DNA of 64,000 nucleotides from Salegentibacter salegens (GTDB lineage Bacteria > Bacteroidota > Bacteroidia > Flavobacteriales > Flavobacteriaceae), in the NCBI RefSeq assembly GCF_900142975.1, contig NZ_LT670848.1, forward strand, positions 2,542,001 to 2,606,000, read 5' to 3'. A program made the translations under genes and the position numbers. The notes below the pieces were generated by a model. The model had not been told where the DNA came from. It worked only from the letters and a program-made list of their open reading frames with translations, and did not search any database. Below, piece by piece: positions 26,959 to 36,582 of this stretch; the stretch's first letter is position 1, and each line of letters begins with the position of its first letter.

Positions 26959-28224
26959 ATCAAAACCAAGATCTTTTCTATAATACATCTTATCGAAATG
27001 TAGTTTTTCTACATTTTGGTAAGATTTTTTTAGTGCTTCTTTGTAATCTTTCCCAAAAGAAGTCACCGCAATCACCCTTCCACCACTGGTTACAACTTTA
27101 TCGCCTTCAAATTTGGTTCCGGCGTGGAAAACTATTGAATCTTCAACTTTATCAAATCCTGTGATTTCTTTAGATTTTTCGTAAGCTTCGGGATAACCAC
27201 CAGAGACCAACATTACTGTGGTGGCAGTGCGTTCATCTATTTCTAATGAAGCTTCATTTAATTTTTCTTCAGAAACTTTTACAAAAATATCTACTAAATC
27301 TGATTTGATTCTGGGAAGTACAACCTCAGTTTCCGGGTCGCCCATGCGCACATTATATTCTATAACATAAGGATCGTTTTTCACCATAATTAAACCGATA
27401 AAAACAAAACCTTTATAGTCTATATCTTCTTCCTGCAAACCATTAACCGTTGGTTTTACGATGCGTTCTTCAATTTTTTGCATCAATTCTTCATCCACAA
27501 ATGGAACGGGAGAAATAGCGCCCATTCCGCCGGTATTTAGGCCGGTGTCTCCTTCTCCTATTCGTTTGTAATCTTTGGCGGTTGGTAAGATTTTATAATT
27601 TTTCCCGTCAGTAAGTACAAAAACGCTTAATTCAATTCCGTCTAAAAATTCTTCGATTACCACTTTGGCGCTGGCGGCGCCAAATTTCTTTTCGGCCAGC
27701 ATATTTTGAAGCTCCTGTTTAGCCTCTTCCAGATCGTTAATAATTAAAACCCCTTTTCCGGCAGCGAGTCCATCGGCTTTTAAAACATACGGCGGATTTA
27801 AAGTTTCCAAAAATTCTTTTCCGGCTTCAAGGCTTTTTTCGGTAAAACTCTCGTAGGCAGCGGTTGGAATCTTATGCATCGCCATAAACTCTTTTGCACG
27901 CTCTTTACTTCCTTCTAAAAGCGCCCCTCGTTTAGATGGGCCAATAACTTTTACGCTGTTTAGCGCATCATCTTCAGCAAAGAAATCGGTAATGCCTTCT
28001 ACCAAAGGATCTTCAGGACCTACTACCAGCATCTCAATTTTCTCTTTCAGCACAAAATCTTTAATCGCTTTAAAATCGGTTACTTTCAGGTCTATATTTT
28101 CAGAAATTTCGGCAGTGCCCGCGTTCCCGGGTGCCACAAAAAGTTGAGAACATTTTGGGCTTTGAGCCAGTTTGTAAGCAAATGTATGTTCGCGTCCGCC
28201 GGCGCCGAGAATTAAAATTTTCAT
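26950..28224 (-). CDS. purD: Phosphoribosylamine-glycine ligase
   Basis: The 424-residue ATP-grasp enzyme has LILGAGGREHTFAYKL at the start, VVGPEDPLVEGI, the ATP-grasp loop KADGLAAGKGV, DYKRIGEGDTGLNTGGMG and YNVRMGDPETEVVLPRI. It joins glycine to phosphoribosylamine, the second step of purine synthesis. It is a single minus-strand gene whose 3' end overlaps the preceding small gene by 9 bases. Confidence 0.97.
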   Translation of the reverse strand: MKILILGAGGREHTFAYKLAQSPKCSQLFVAPGNAGTAEISENIDLKVTDFKAIKDFVLKEKIEMLVVGPEDPLVEGITDFFAEDDALNSVKVIGPSKRGALLEGSKERAKEFMAMHKIPTAAYESFTEKSLEAGKEFLETLNPPYVLKADGLAAGKGVLIINDLEEAKQELQNMLAEKKFGAASAKVVIEEFLDGIELSVFVLTDGKNYKILPTAKDYKRIGEGDTGLNTGGMGAISPVPFVDEELMQKIEERIVKPTVNGLQEEDIDYKGFVFIGLIMVKNDPYVIEYNVRMGDPETEVVLPRIKSDLVDIFVKVSEEKLNEASLEIDERTATTVMLVSGGYPEAYEKSKEITGFDKVEDSIVFHAGTKFEGDKVVTSGGRVIAVTSFGKDYKEALKKSYQNVEKLHFDKMYYRKDLGFDLS

Positions 28225-28309
28225 CCTGAAGTCATTTTAGTTATGCACCAAAAATAATTGTTTGTAAATTGAAGCACCAATTATTTCTTATAAAAAAGCT
28301 TTTTCGCCC

Positions 28310-29617
28310 TTGGACTGGTTTAAACTTTCGTTGCAGCTTAATAAATTTCCCATTAACCGGGCGCAAAAAACACTACAGGAAATACAGGAAATCCCGGTAG
28401 AAGATTATAACAATTATATCTCTGGAAAACGCCAGGAAATAGTTGAATTTCACCTAAATAATAATCGGTTTTATAAGAATTTTTTCCGAAAAAATTCATT
28501 TTCTAATTGGAACGAAGTGCCGGTAATGGCTAAAACCGATTTACAGCAAAAACTTGAAAACCGACTGAGCAAAGGTTTTTCAAAATCTACCGCTTATATT
28601 GGGAAAACTTCAGGTAGCAGCGGTACACCCTTTATTTTCGCCAAAGATAAATTTGCCCACGCACTTAGCTGGGCGGGTTTTCAGGATCGCTACCAATGGC
28701 ACGATATTGACCTCAATAAATCTTTACAAGCCAGGTTTTATGGAATTCCGCTGGATTTCTACGGAAATATCCAGGAGCGAATTAAAGACCGAATTAGCTT
28801 ACGCAGAAGGTTTCCCATTTTTGATCTTAGCGAACAAAAGATGGAAAAATTTTTGAAGCGTTTTAAAAATTCAAATTTCAGCTATATAAACGGCTACACA
28901 AGTGCAGTCTTACTTTTCGCTAAATTCCTGGATCATAAAAACTTAAATTTAAAAGAAGTCTGTCCCCATCTTAAACTTTGTATTGTTACTTCTGAAAGAT
29001 TATTTAAAGAAGATAAAAAATTAATGGAACTGGTTTTTGGAGTTCCCGTGGTGAACGAATATGGCGCCAGTGAGGTGGGACTTATCGCTTTTGAAAACAA
29101 GGAAAATGAATGGGTAGTAAACGCAGAAGATCTTTTTGTAGAAATTCTTGATAAAAATAACAAACCCGTTCCAACTGGAAGCGAAGGCCGAATTGTGATC
29201 ACTTCACTTTATAATAAAGCACATCCTATAATTCGTTATGACGTCGGCGATACCGGCGTACTTTCAGAAAAAAGCACGTTGAAAAAGCCAATTTTGGAAA
29301 AACTAATAGGGCGTACTAACGATATTGCTATACTGCCCGATGGGAAAGTGGTGCCGGGACTTACTTTTTATTACGTAACTAAAAGTATAATTGAAGACAC
29401 GGGAAGCATCAAAGAATTTGTAATCAATCAAAATGCGCAGGATTCTTTTAAAATTGAATATGTAAGTCAAAGTGATTTCTCAGAAACCCAGAAACAAAAA
29501 ATCTTACAGTCTATTAAAACATACGTGGGTAAAAACCTAAAAGTTGCTTTTGAAAGAAAAGATAAGCTTGCACGAAGTAAAAGCGGGAAATTGAAGCAAT
29601 TTACTTCAACTTTATAG
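28310..29617 (+). CDS. Phenylacetate-CoA ligase-like adenylate-forming protein (CapK family)
   Basis: The 435-residue protein has the adenylation signature YIGKTSGSSGTPFIFAKDK, then VNEYGASEVGLIAFE and RYDVGDTG. Relatives named CapK or PaaK-like occur in polysaccharide clusters and are thought to activate acyl groups for transfer to sugars. The start is probably TTG at 28310, because an in-frame TAA lies at 28265-28267 and no ATG follows before the conserved part. It is divergent from purD. Confidence 0.8.
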   Translation: MDWFKLSLQLNKFPINRAQKTLQEIQEIPVEDYNNYISGKRQEIVEFHLNNNRFYKNFFRKNSFSNWNEVPVMAKTDLQQKLENRLSKGFSKSTAYIGKTSGSSGTPFIFAKDKFAHALSWAGFQDRYQWHDIDLNKSLQARFYGIPLDFYGNIQERIKDRISLRRRFPIFDLSEQKMEKFLKRFKNSNFSYINGYTSAVLLFAKFLDHKNLNLKEVCPHLKLCIVTSERLFKEDKKLMELVFGVPVVNEYGASEVGLIAFENKENEWVVNAEDLFVEILDKNNKPVPTGSEGRIVITSLYNKAHPIIRYDVGDTGVLSEKSTLKKPILEKLIGRTNDIAILPDGKVVPGLTFYYVTKSIIEDTGSIKEFVINQNAQDSFKIEYVSQSDFSETQKQKILQSIKTYVGKNLKVAFERKDKLARSKSGKLKQFTSTL

Positions 29618-30121
29618 GATTTCCTGATTAAATCTCCCCAGTTTTTGCCACGAATTCAAGAATATTTTTATAAAAAGCTCCTCTACTTTTAAAGGAGGGA
29701 ATGATTTCAGCAAAGCTGAAGAAAGGGGTGGTTGGCCAAAACATAGATCCTGAAATAAATTCAGGATGACGTATTTTTAAAATGCTAGTATCTAAGCTTA
29801 TTGTCTACTATAATTTAAATCGAAACTTGCCTGATTTGCAAGTTTGTTCTTTCATTTTTTGCGTGTATTCCTCTCACTGCGTTCGTCGGATACAATTAAA
29901 ACGAAACAAAAAAGGGCGTCCTATGTGGAGGTGTTTTTTTGGCAACAAGGCCAAAAAATCGCAAATCAGCAGCTAAATTTTTTCCAGGGCTTCAAAAATT
30001 ATTTACGCTGCTGATTTGCAACACTCACACACGGATTTTAAAACTCGCTAAGCTCGCCGAACGTCAATTTCTTACGCTAGATAATTTTTTTATCACGGGT
30101 CTCAGGATGACGTAAATTATT
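29618..30121. repeat. Repeat-rich noncoding gap
   Basis: I find no convincing gene in these 504 bases. They hold several repeat words: CTCCTCT/AGGAGGGAATGATTTCAG (29678-29713), a family 1 fragment AGATCCTGAAATAAATTCAGG (29745 on, in part), a perfect 13-bp inverted repeat GCAAATCAGCAGC / GCTGCTGATTTGC (29961-29973 and 30007-30019), and a further CAGGATGACG word at 30106. A 64-codon frame at 29782-29976 overlaps these repeats and is probably not translated. Confidence 0.6.
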
Positions 30122-30892
30122 CTAAATTCGTTTTACTTGTTTTGGTTTTACGAAAAAATGTTCCTTTAGAAAAACCAACATAAAGCCGAAGCTTTTTGGT
30201 AAACTAAAACCCAAAACTTTGTGGTAAACTTTGAAATTATATTTGAGCATTTCAAATTTATTCCCTGAAATTGAACCTTTTCTAACTCGATATTTTGCTA
30301 AACATCTTTGAACACCAATCGCCGGCCCACCTTTCTCAACGGCTTCCAGCCAAAGCGCCCAATCCTGCCTTTTCCTGATTTCGGGAGCGTAGATCTTTCC
30401 TAATTTTTTAGTATTGTAAATCCCGGTGAGGTTGCCAAGGTAGTTTGATTTAAGCAATTTTTGATAGGTTAAAATGGGCAGGGCTTCTATAATTTCGTTT
30501 CTGGAATTTCCATTTTCATTTATTGGTTGATAACTGGAAAAACAAACCGTGGCATCTTGCTGCTGCATCACTTCAAGCTGGATTTCCAGCTTCTTTGGTT
30601 TCCATTTATCGTCTGCATCCAAGAAAGCTATAAAATCGCCCTGAGCCGCTTTAATTCCTTTATTTCTGCTTATTCCCGTGCCGGCATTCTTTTTATTTCG
30701 AATTATTTTAATTCGCACCTCTTGTTTTGCCAGTTCTTCCGCTTTAGAAAGGGTAGCATCTGTAGAAGCATCGTCAATTATAAACAATTCCCATCTGGAA
30801 TAAGTTTGAGAGATAACCGAATGCACCGCAGCTTCAATAAAATTTTCCACATTGAAAGCGGGCATAATTACTGAAACCAGGGGATTCTCCAT
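30122..30892 (-). CDS. Glycosyltransferase family 2
   Basis: The 256-residue GT-A protein starts LVSVIMPAFNVENFIEAA, has the nucleotide-binding FIIDDASTDATL, and the metal-binding FLDADDKWKP (DxD). The usual acceptor-side motif reads RKRQDWALWL. No membrane helix is seen. It probably adds one sugar in surface polysaccharide synthesis. It lies 7 bases downstream of the UXS-type gene and is the last gene of a minus-strand operon. Confidence 0.9.
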   Translation of the reverse strand: MENPLVSVIMPAFNVENFIEAAVHSVISQTYSRWELFIIDDASTDATLSKAEELAKQEVRIKIIRNKKNAGTGISRNKGIKAAQGDFIAFLDADDKWKPKKLEIQLEVMQQQDATVCFSSYQPINENGNSRNEIIEALPILTYQKLLKSNYLGNLTGIYNTKKLGKIYAPEIRKRQDWALWLEAVEKGGPAIGVQRCLAKYRVRKGSISGNKFEMLKYNFKVYHKVLGFSLPKSFGFMLVFLKEHFFVKPKQVKRI

Positions 30893-30899
30893 AACTTGA

Positions 30900-31889
30900 T
30901 TATCGCCTTATATGATTTGAAAAATCTTTATGCTCGCTTTTCTCCAATTCTTCCGGACTTAAATTTTTAAAATAGTCGTAAGTGATTTTCATTCCCTGGC
31001 TACGGGAAACTTTAGGTTCCCAATCCAATACCTCTTTCGCGCGACTAATATCAGGTTGTCTTTTTAGCGGATCGTCTTCGGGGAGTTCCTGGTAAATCAC
31101 TTTTTGATCAGTTCCGGTAAGTTTCAGGATTTCTTCGGCAAAATCTTTAATCGTGATTTCATCGGGGTTTCCAATATTCACAGGATCGGAATAATCGCTC
31201 AATAACAAGCGATAAATTCCTTCAATTTGATCGTCTACATAACAAAATGAGCGTGTTTGTAAACCATCGCCAAAAATGGTAAGATCTTCACCACGCAAGG
31301 CCTGGCCAATAAACGCAGGAATTACGCGACCATCGTTTAAACGCATTCTGGGGCCATACGTGTTAAAAATTCTCGCAATCCTGGTTTCCAAACCGTGAAA
31401 GCGATGGTATGCCATCGTTATAGATTCCTGAAATCGTTTTGCTTCATCGTAAACTCCCCGTGGCCCAATGGTATTCACATTGCCATAATATTCCTCATTT
31501 TGCGGATGAACCTGCGGATCTCCATAGACCTCTGAAGTTGAAGCAATTAAAATCCTGGCGTTCTTTTCTTTGGCCAAACCAAGGCAGTGCAAAGTCCCCA
31601 CCGAACCAACTTTTAAGGTTTGAATGGGAATCTTTAAATAATCTATGGGACTGGCAGGAGAAGCGAAATGCAGAATATAATCTAACTCTCCGGGAACGTG
31701 AATAAATTTAGTAATATCGTGATGAAAAAACTCAAAATTATCAAGTTCAAAAAGATGCTCAATATTCTTTAGATCTCCGGTAATAAGGTTATCCATCGCA
31801 ATAACTTTATAACCTTCTTTAATAAACCTATCGCATAAATGAGAGCCTAAAAAGCCGGCAGCACCGGTAATGAGTATTCTTTTTGCCAT
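30900..31889 (-). CDS. NAD-dependent epimerase, UDP-glucuronate decarboxylase (UXS)-like
   Basis: The 329-residue extended SDR starts [19 protein letters not shown] (Rossmann GxxGxxG), and has the catalytic [10 protein letters not shown] and YDEAKRFQE (Tyr-x-x-x-Lys) plus [26 protein letters not shown] is diagnostic for the UDP-xylose synthase group, which makes UDP-xylose from UDP-glucuronate. It is cotranscribed with GT2, so pentose may be part of the polysaccharide. Confidence 0.88.
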   Translation of the reverse strand: MAKRILITGAAGFLGSHLCDRFIKEGYKVIAMDNLITGDLKNIEHLFELDNFEFFHHDITKFIHVPGELDYILHFASPASPIDYLKIPIQTLKVGSVGTLHCLGLAKEKNARILIASTSEVYGDPQVHPQNEEYYGNVNTIGPRGVYDEAKRFQESITMAYHRFHGLETRIARIFNTYGPRMRLNDGRVIPAFIGQALRGEDLTIFGDGLQTRSFCYVDDQIEGIYRLLLSDYSDPVNIGNPDEITIKDFAEEILKLTGTDQKVIYQELPEDDPLKRQPDISRAKEVLDWEPKVSRSQGMKITYDYFKNLSPEELEKSEHKDFSNHIRR

Positions 31890-31930
31890 TCCTGAAGTTT
31901 GGTGCGAAAATTACTCAAATTTTATGAGAT

Positions 31931-32779
31931 TTACGAAAGGATAAGCGTTTTAAGACTCATCTTCCATTCCGGAATTTTCTTCTGAAATTTCTGTTGAATT
32001 TTAGTTTTGTCTAACACGCTGTATTCCGGCCTGGCGGCAATGGTTTTAAAATCGTTGCTTTCGTTTAACCGAATTTCTTCTGAATTTCCTGTAAATTCTA
32101 AAATTGCATTTGCAAAACTATACCAGGTAGCTTCCCCTAAGTTACTGAAATGATACAAACCAAAATTCTTATCTTCTGAAGCGATTATTTCCAGAACAAA
32201 TTCAGCCAGATCGTTGGCGTTAGTGGGAGTACCTGTTTGGGAAGTCGTAATATTTAATTCAGCTTTTTCTTCTATTTTTCGAAGAATAGTTTTATAAAAA
32301 TTATGCCTAAATTCTGAATACAACCAGGAAGTCCTAAAAATAAAATGTTCTTTTAAAACCTCGGCGATTAGCTGTTCTCCCTTTAATTTTGAAGCGCCAT
32401 AAACATTTATAGGATTGGTTTTATCGGTTTCCTGATAAGGTGTTCCAGCTTTTCCATCAAATACATAATCGGTGGAAAAATGTATTAAAATTGCTTGATT
32501 TTCAGCACAAAGCTCAGCGATATTTTTGGCACCTTCAGCATTAATTTTAAAAGAATTTTCGTCTTCAGATTCAGCTTTTTCAACATTTGTATAGGCAGCA
32601 CAGTTAATTACCCAATCGAAATTCACTTCAGAAAATAGTTTTTCCAATTTATATTTATCGGTAATATCTGCTTCCGAAGAAGATTTAAAGTGAAAATTCA
32701 ATTCAGAATAATTACCTGAAATCTTTTTAAAACAAGCTCCTAATTGCCCGTTGGCTCCGGTAACGAGAATGTTTTTCAT
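31931..32779 (-). CDS. rfbD: dTDP-4-dehydrorhamnose reductase
   Basis: The 282-residue SDR starts NILVTGANGQLGACF, and carries CAAYTNVEKAESE, HFSTDYVFDGK, YGASKLKGEQ and RTSWLYSEF, the RfbD signature set. It reduces dTDP-4-dehydro-L-rhamnose to dTDP-L-rhamnose with NAD(P)H. It overlaps rfbC by 4 bases. rfbA and rfbB are not in this window. Confidence 0.95.
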   Translation of the reverse strand: MKNILVTGANGQLGACFKKISGNYSELNFHFKSSSEADITDKYKLEKLFSEVNFDWVINCAAYTNVEKAESEDENSFKINAEGAKNIAELCAENQAILIHFSTDYVFDGKAGTPYQETDKTNPINVYGASKLKGEQLIAEVLKEHFIFRTSWLYSEFRHNFYKTILRKIEEKAELNITTSQTGTPTNANDLAEFVLEIIASEDKNFGLYHFSNLGEATWYSFANAILEFTGNSEEIRLNESNDFKTIAARPEYSVLDKTKIQQKFQKKIPEWKMSLKTLILS

Positions 32780-33321
32780 TTAAAAGCCTCTTTTAAACTG
32801 GGTTGTTTTAAATCTTTATCTGAAATTATCATTTCTTCCTCTGGAAATCCCCAGTCTATCGCAAGATCTGGATCGTTGTAAATGATACCAGATTCATAAC
32901 CAGGATAATAAAATTCATCGCATTTATAAGCAAAAACCGAAGTTTCTGAAAGGGTTACAAAGCCGTGGCCAAAACCTTTGGGAATATAGAGCTGGTATAG
33001 ATTTTCATCGTCCAGAATTATTTTAAAACTTTGCTTGAAAGTTGGTGACTCTGGCCTTAGGTCTACCACCACATCCAACACTTTTCCATAAATAGCACGC
33101 ACCAATTTGGTTTGGCCAAATTCGCCGGTTTGATAATGCAAACCACGTAAAACTCCACGTTTGGAAATAGATTGATTATCCTGAACAAATTCCTTTTCTA
33201 TCCCGGTTAATTCTATAAACTTCTTTTTGTGATAACTCTCCAGAAAAAGGCCGCGTTTATCCCGAAAAATATCGGGTTTTATGATAAAACAGTCTTTTAA
33301 GGGCGATTCTTCAACGTGCAT
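32776..33321 (-). CDS. rfbC: dTDP-4-dehydrorhamnose 3,5-epimerase
   Basis: The 181-residue cupin protein has FLESYHKKKF, FVQDNQSISKRGVLRGLHYQ (catalytic His in GLHYQ, in two parts) and YIPKGFGHGFVTLSE. It isomerises dTDP-4-keto-6-deoxyglucose to the L-rhamnose precursor. It lies 3 bases after the DUF6909-like gene and overlaps rfbD by 4 bases. Confidence 0.96.
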   Translation of the reverse strand: MHVEESPLKDCFIIKPDIFRDKRGLFLESYHKKKFIELTGIEKEFVQDNQSISKRGVLRGLHYQTGEFGQTKLVRAIYGKVLDVVVDLRPESPTFKQSFKIILDDENLYQLYIPKGFGHGFVTLSETSVFAYKCDEFYYPGYESGIIYNDPDLAIDWGFPEEEMIISDKDLKQPSLKEAFK

Positions 33322-33324
33322 AAA

Positions 33325-35007
33325 CTAAGATTTAAAAATTTGTTCCAGTATTTTTTCGGTAATTTGGTAAGTGGGTTTTACACCCGTGGTTCCAAGACCT
33401 CCTGATGCCAGGGTGCTACCGGTTTCCAGCGGATTATCTGAGGCGTAGTAGGCATATCTTACTTTTACTTCACTATCTATGCTTCCGCGTAATTTTGAAG
33501 CCGCCTGAATGGCCTTTTGGTAATGCGCGCCCTCCATCTCAAGCCCGCTAACATTCCAGGTAGAATCGTGGAAGAATTTAAGGATATCACGGTTTTGAAG
33601 GGAAGTTCCCAAAACGGTGATCATCGCGCCATCTACAACATCAATTCCGCTATCTTCAAGATCGGCAGGGCTAAGCTCATTTTTAAACGGATAGTTATCT
33701 GCAGTTCCTTCAAATAAGTGAGCAGAAGGAATCATAATATCGCCTTTCCCGCCTTCAAGAATCCCGGCTTTCCCCATAATGGAAATTGATTCTACGTTCA
33801 TTTTAATCTCATTTCCTTCAAAATTGTAGGGCTTCAGTAGCTCATCCATAGTTTCATAAGCCTGCTCTCCAAAAGCATAATCCATCACGATAATTACCGG
33901 TGCTTTTTCTTCGGTTTTAATATCCCAGCTTCCATATTTACCATTTAATTTGGCCGTATCAAAGATTTGCACGTCTATATTGGTTCCACTTTTATCATCT
34001 AAAAATGTCATTCCGTTATCTAAAGCCGATTTCATTACCTTACTTCGTAAATCGCCATTGGCACTGTTACTAAGCAATTCGTAGATTTCAAGCGGTTTTT
34101 TCTTTTTAAGTTCGGTTTTTAAGGCTGAAGGCGTGTAAAGCGTGTTCATTACACTGTGCATATTCGCACTTATAATGTGTAAAGGCCGGTGCATTAAATT
34201 CTCTTTTATGAGATGTTGCTTAATATTATCGGCCCAAATTTCTCCATGAATATGATGCCCTAAACGCTCTCGTAAAACCGGACTAAAAGTAATAATCCTT
34301 TTATCGTTATTTATGGTTTCTGCAATGGCGAGTTTCCCCAGCCAGTATATTATATGCAGAAATCGCTCTGGATTCTCGGGTAGTGAGAATTTTGGATAAA
34401 TATCCTGAACTTCAAAGAAAGTTCGGCCTAAAATGTTGGCGGTGTGCGTTAAAGCAATTTCGCGTTGTGCCTGGTCTAAAGGTTCTTCCTGTAAAACGGC
34501 TTTTTCCAGTTTTTGCCAATCGCGGGTAACGCTTCCTTCTTCATCTATAATTACGCGCCGCATTATTTTATGCGATTCTACAAACAAAAAGGTAAGGTGA
34601 GTAAGAATATCATAGATCTCAGAACGCCCGCGAGTAATTTCAATATTCATTTGCTCGTTGTCTATACGGTAACAATTACGACGCCTTTTTGGCGGAATAA
34701 TAGGCTTAAAATGCGAATTACCGTAGCCTTCATCACTGGTAAGATTAATAAAGCGACATTCTTCAATACCTTTTGGTAAACGATCTACCACGTAAAGTAG
34801 GCCGCTTAACTCTGCTTTATCATCGGCAATAGAACCGTAAATTTCAGGACGTAGAATAAGTAAAGATTCCCTTAGCGTTTCACCGGAAACTCCCATAGGT
34901 TTATAAAATCCACGATTAAAAAGGTGGCGCATAGTAATATACATACGCTCTATGGCATGAGTACTTTCCTGGGCGCGGGTGCGGCCTAGTAATTTTAAAT
35001 TCGTCAT
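33325..35007 (-). CDS. Uncharacterised 560-aa protein (DUF6909-like)
   Basis: The protein is soluble, with no signal peptide. The N-terminal half reads MTNLKLLGRTRAQESTHAIE and RPEIYGSIADDKAELSGLLY; the C-terminal half has VIIVMDYAFGEQAYE, GGKGDIMIPSAHLFEG, VLGTSLQNRDIL and a GLEMEGAHYQKAI segment. The last one looks like the purine/uridine phosphorylase signature (MEGA), so a nucleoside-phosphorylase-like fold is possible. I recall the family as DUF6909. It overlaps the GH3 gene by 4 bases and leads into rfbC. The function is not known. Confidence 0.7.
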   Translation of the reverse strand: MTNLKLLGRTRAQESTHAIERMYITMRHLFNRGFYKPMGVSGETLRESLLILRPEIYGSIADDKAELSGLLYVVDRLPKGIEECRFINLTSDEGYGNSHFKPIIPPKRRRNCYRIDNEQMNIEITRGRSEIYDILTHLTFLFVESHKIMRRVIIDEEGSVTRDWQKLEKAVLQEEPLDQAQREIALTHTANILGRTFFEVQDIYPKFSLPENPERFLHIIYWLGKLAIAETINNDKRIITFSPVLRERLGHHIHGEIWADNIKQHLIKENLMHRPLHIISANMHSVMNTLYTPSALKTELKKKKPLEIYELLSNSANGDLRSKVMKSALDNGMTFLDDKSGTNIDVQIFDTAKLNGKYGSWDIKTEEKAPVIIVMDYAFGEQAYETMDELLKPYNFEGNEIKMNVESISIMGKAGILEGGKGDIMIPSAHLFEGTADNYPFKNELSPADLEDSGIDVVDGAMITVLGTSLQNRDILKFFHDSTWNVSGLEMEGAHYQKAIQAASKLRGSIDSEVKVRYAYYASDNPLETGSTLASGGLGTTGVKPTYQITEKILEQIFKS

Positions 35008-36512
35008 TTATTGTATTTTCTTAAATTTTCTTCAAGCACTTCGGCTATTTTTCTGTCATTTGAAAGACGGGCAAGTTTAAACTGTCCTCCTAATTTACCA
35101 ATAGACTTCATATATTGATTAAATCCGTCTTTCTGAATTTTAGTTATTTTTAAAGGCTGAAGTATTTTGCCTTCAATTAAATCGAAATAATATGAATTTT
35201 GCTCCTGAAGTGTTTTTTCTAAAATACTATGGAATTCTTCCATGTTTTCAGGCTCTTCTTCAAATTCTATAAACCACTCGTGATAAGGTAATTCATCATT
35301 TTCAGGAGTAATTTGAGGAGCAACCGTAAATTCGCTTATCCGCGACTTGGTAGTATTTATAGCCTCCTGCATAGCCTCTTCAACTTCTTTACCGATAACG
35401 TGTTCTCCAAAAGCAGAAATGTAATGTTTGATGCGTCCTGAAACAATCACGCGATATGGTTTTAAAGAAGTAAACTGTACGGTGTCTCCCATATTGTAGC
35501 CCCAAAGCCCGGCATTGGTAGAAACAATTATTACATAATTAACCCCTTTTTCTACTTCTCCTATCGTTAAACGCTTCGGATTTTCTTCAAAAAATTCATC
35601 GGTTCTAATAAATTCATAGAACATTCCCGAATCTAGCTGGAGCAACATTCCTTTTTCGTTTTGTTTATCCTGAAAAGCGAAAAATCCTTCTGAAGCAGGA
35701 TATAATTCTATGCTATCTACTTTTCTTCCAATTAGGTTTTCAAATTTGGCCCGATAGGGTTCATAATGTACCCCACCGTAAATAAACAGGTTGAAATTAG
35801 GAAATAGCTCCCCCACTTTCTTACCGGTCTTTTGCTGAAGTCGTTCAAAATACATTTGTACCCAGGAAGGAATACCGCTAATAACGCTCATATCTTCGTG
35901 AAGGGTTTCTTCAACTATGGCATCTACTTTGGTTTCCCAATCTTCTATGCAATTGGTTTTCCAGCTGGGCATTCTATTTTTTTGAAGATAAGAAGGAACA
36001 TAATGCGCTACAATTCCCGATAATCGACCTAATTTCACTCCATTTTTTTCATCCATTTCTGGACTTCCCTGGAGGAAAATCATTTTTCCGTCTACAAATT
36101 TAGCATTTCCGGTTTCGGCGATGTAACATAAAATCGCGTTCCTGGCCGCATTAATGTGCGCCGGCATAGAATCTTTAGTTAATGGGATATATTTGGCGCC
36201 GCTGGTAGTTCCAGAGGTTTTTGCGTAATATAAAGGTTTACCCGGCCATAATATATCTTCTTCACCGGCTACCATTTTATCTACATAAAACCGCAATTCT
36301 TCATAATCCCGAATAGGTACATTTTTGGCAAAATCATTATAAGTTTTAATGTTTCTAAAATCGTGATCCTGCCCAAATTTTGTGTTTTTCCCTTTTTCAA
36401 TAAGCTCCTGAAACACCTTTTGCTGTGTAGCTTCAGGTTGTGAAGCCCATTTATCTATTTTCTTGCGTATATAATTGGCAAAAATCTTTGCTCCAAACGA
36501 CTTTAAAGACAT
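35004..36512 (-). CDS. GH3 family acyl-adenylating enzyme
   Basis: The 502-residue protein matches the GH3 auxin-responsive family. It has YYAKTSGTTSGAKYIPLT (ATP-binding P-loop-like motif), YPASEGFFAFQ and YRVIVSGRIKHYISAFGEHV. Plant GH3 proteins join amino acids to acyl acids through an adenylate; bacterial homologues are mostly uncharacterised. Overlap with the DUF6909-like gene (4 bases) suggests that the two proteins work together. It is 70 bases downstream of the M23 peptidase gene. Confidence 0.88.
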   Translation of the reverse strand: MSLKSFGAKIFANYIRKKIDKWASQPEATQQKVFQELIEKGKNTKFGQDHDFRNIKTYNDFAKNVPIRDYEELRFYVDKMVAGEEDILWPGKPLYYAKTSGTTSGAKYIPLTKDSMPAHINAARNAILCYIAETGNAKFVDGKMIFLQGSPEMDEKNGVKLGRLSGIVAHYVPSYLQKNRMPSWKTNCIEDWETKVDAIVEETLHEDMSVISGIPSWVQMYFERLQQKTGKKVGELFPNFNLFIYGGVHYEPYRAKFENLIGRKVDSIELYPASEGFFAFQDKQNEKGMLLQLDSGMFYEFIRTDEFFEENPKRLTIGEVEKGVNYVIIVSTNAGLWGYNMGDTVQFTSLKPYRVIVSGRIKHYISAFGEHVIGKEVEEAMQEAINTTKSRISEFTVAPQITPENDELPYHEWFIEFEEEPENMEEFHSILEKTLQEQNSYYFDLIEGKILQPLKITKIQKDGFNQYMKSIGKLGGQFKLARLSNDRKIAEVLEENLRKYNK

Positions 36513-36582
36513 AGGTTCTCTTGAATTAAATGGTATTCTATATTTTCAGCAATACCTTTTGTGCTGCAAAGGTCGTGATTTA

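Noticed and set aside
29782..29976. 64-codon frame with MLVSKLIVYYNL start
   Set aside because: It lies wholly in repeat-rich sequence and has low-complexity, repeat-like ends, so I treat it as part of the repeat.
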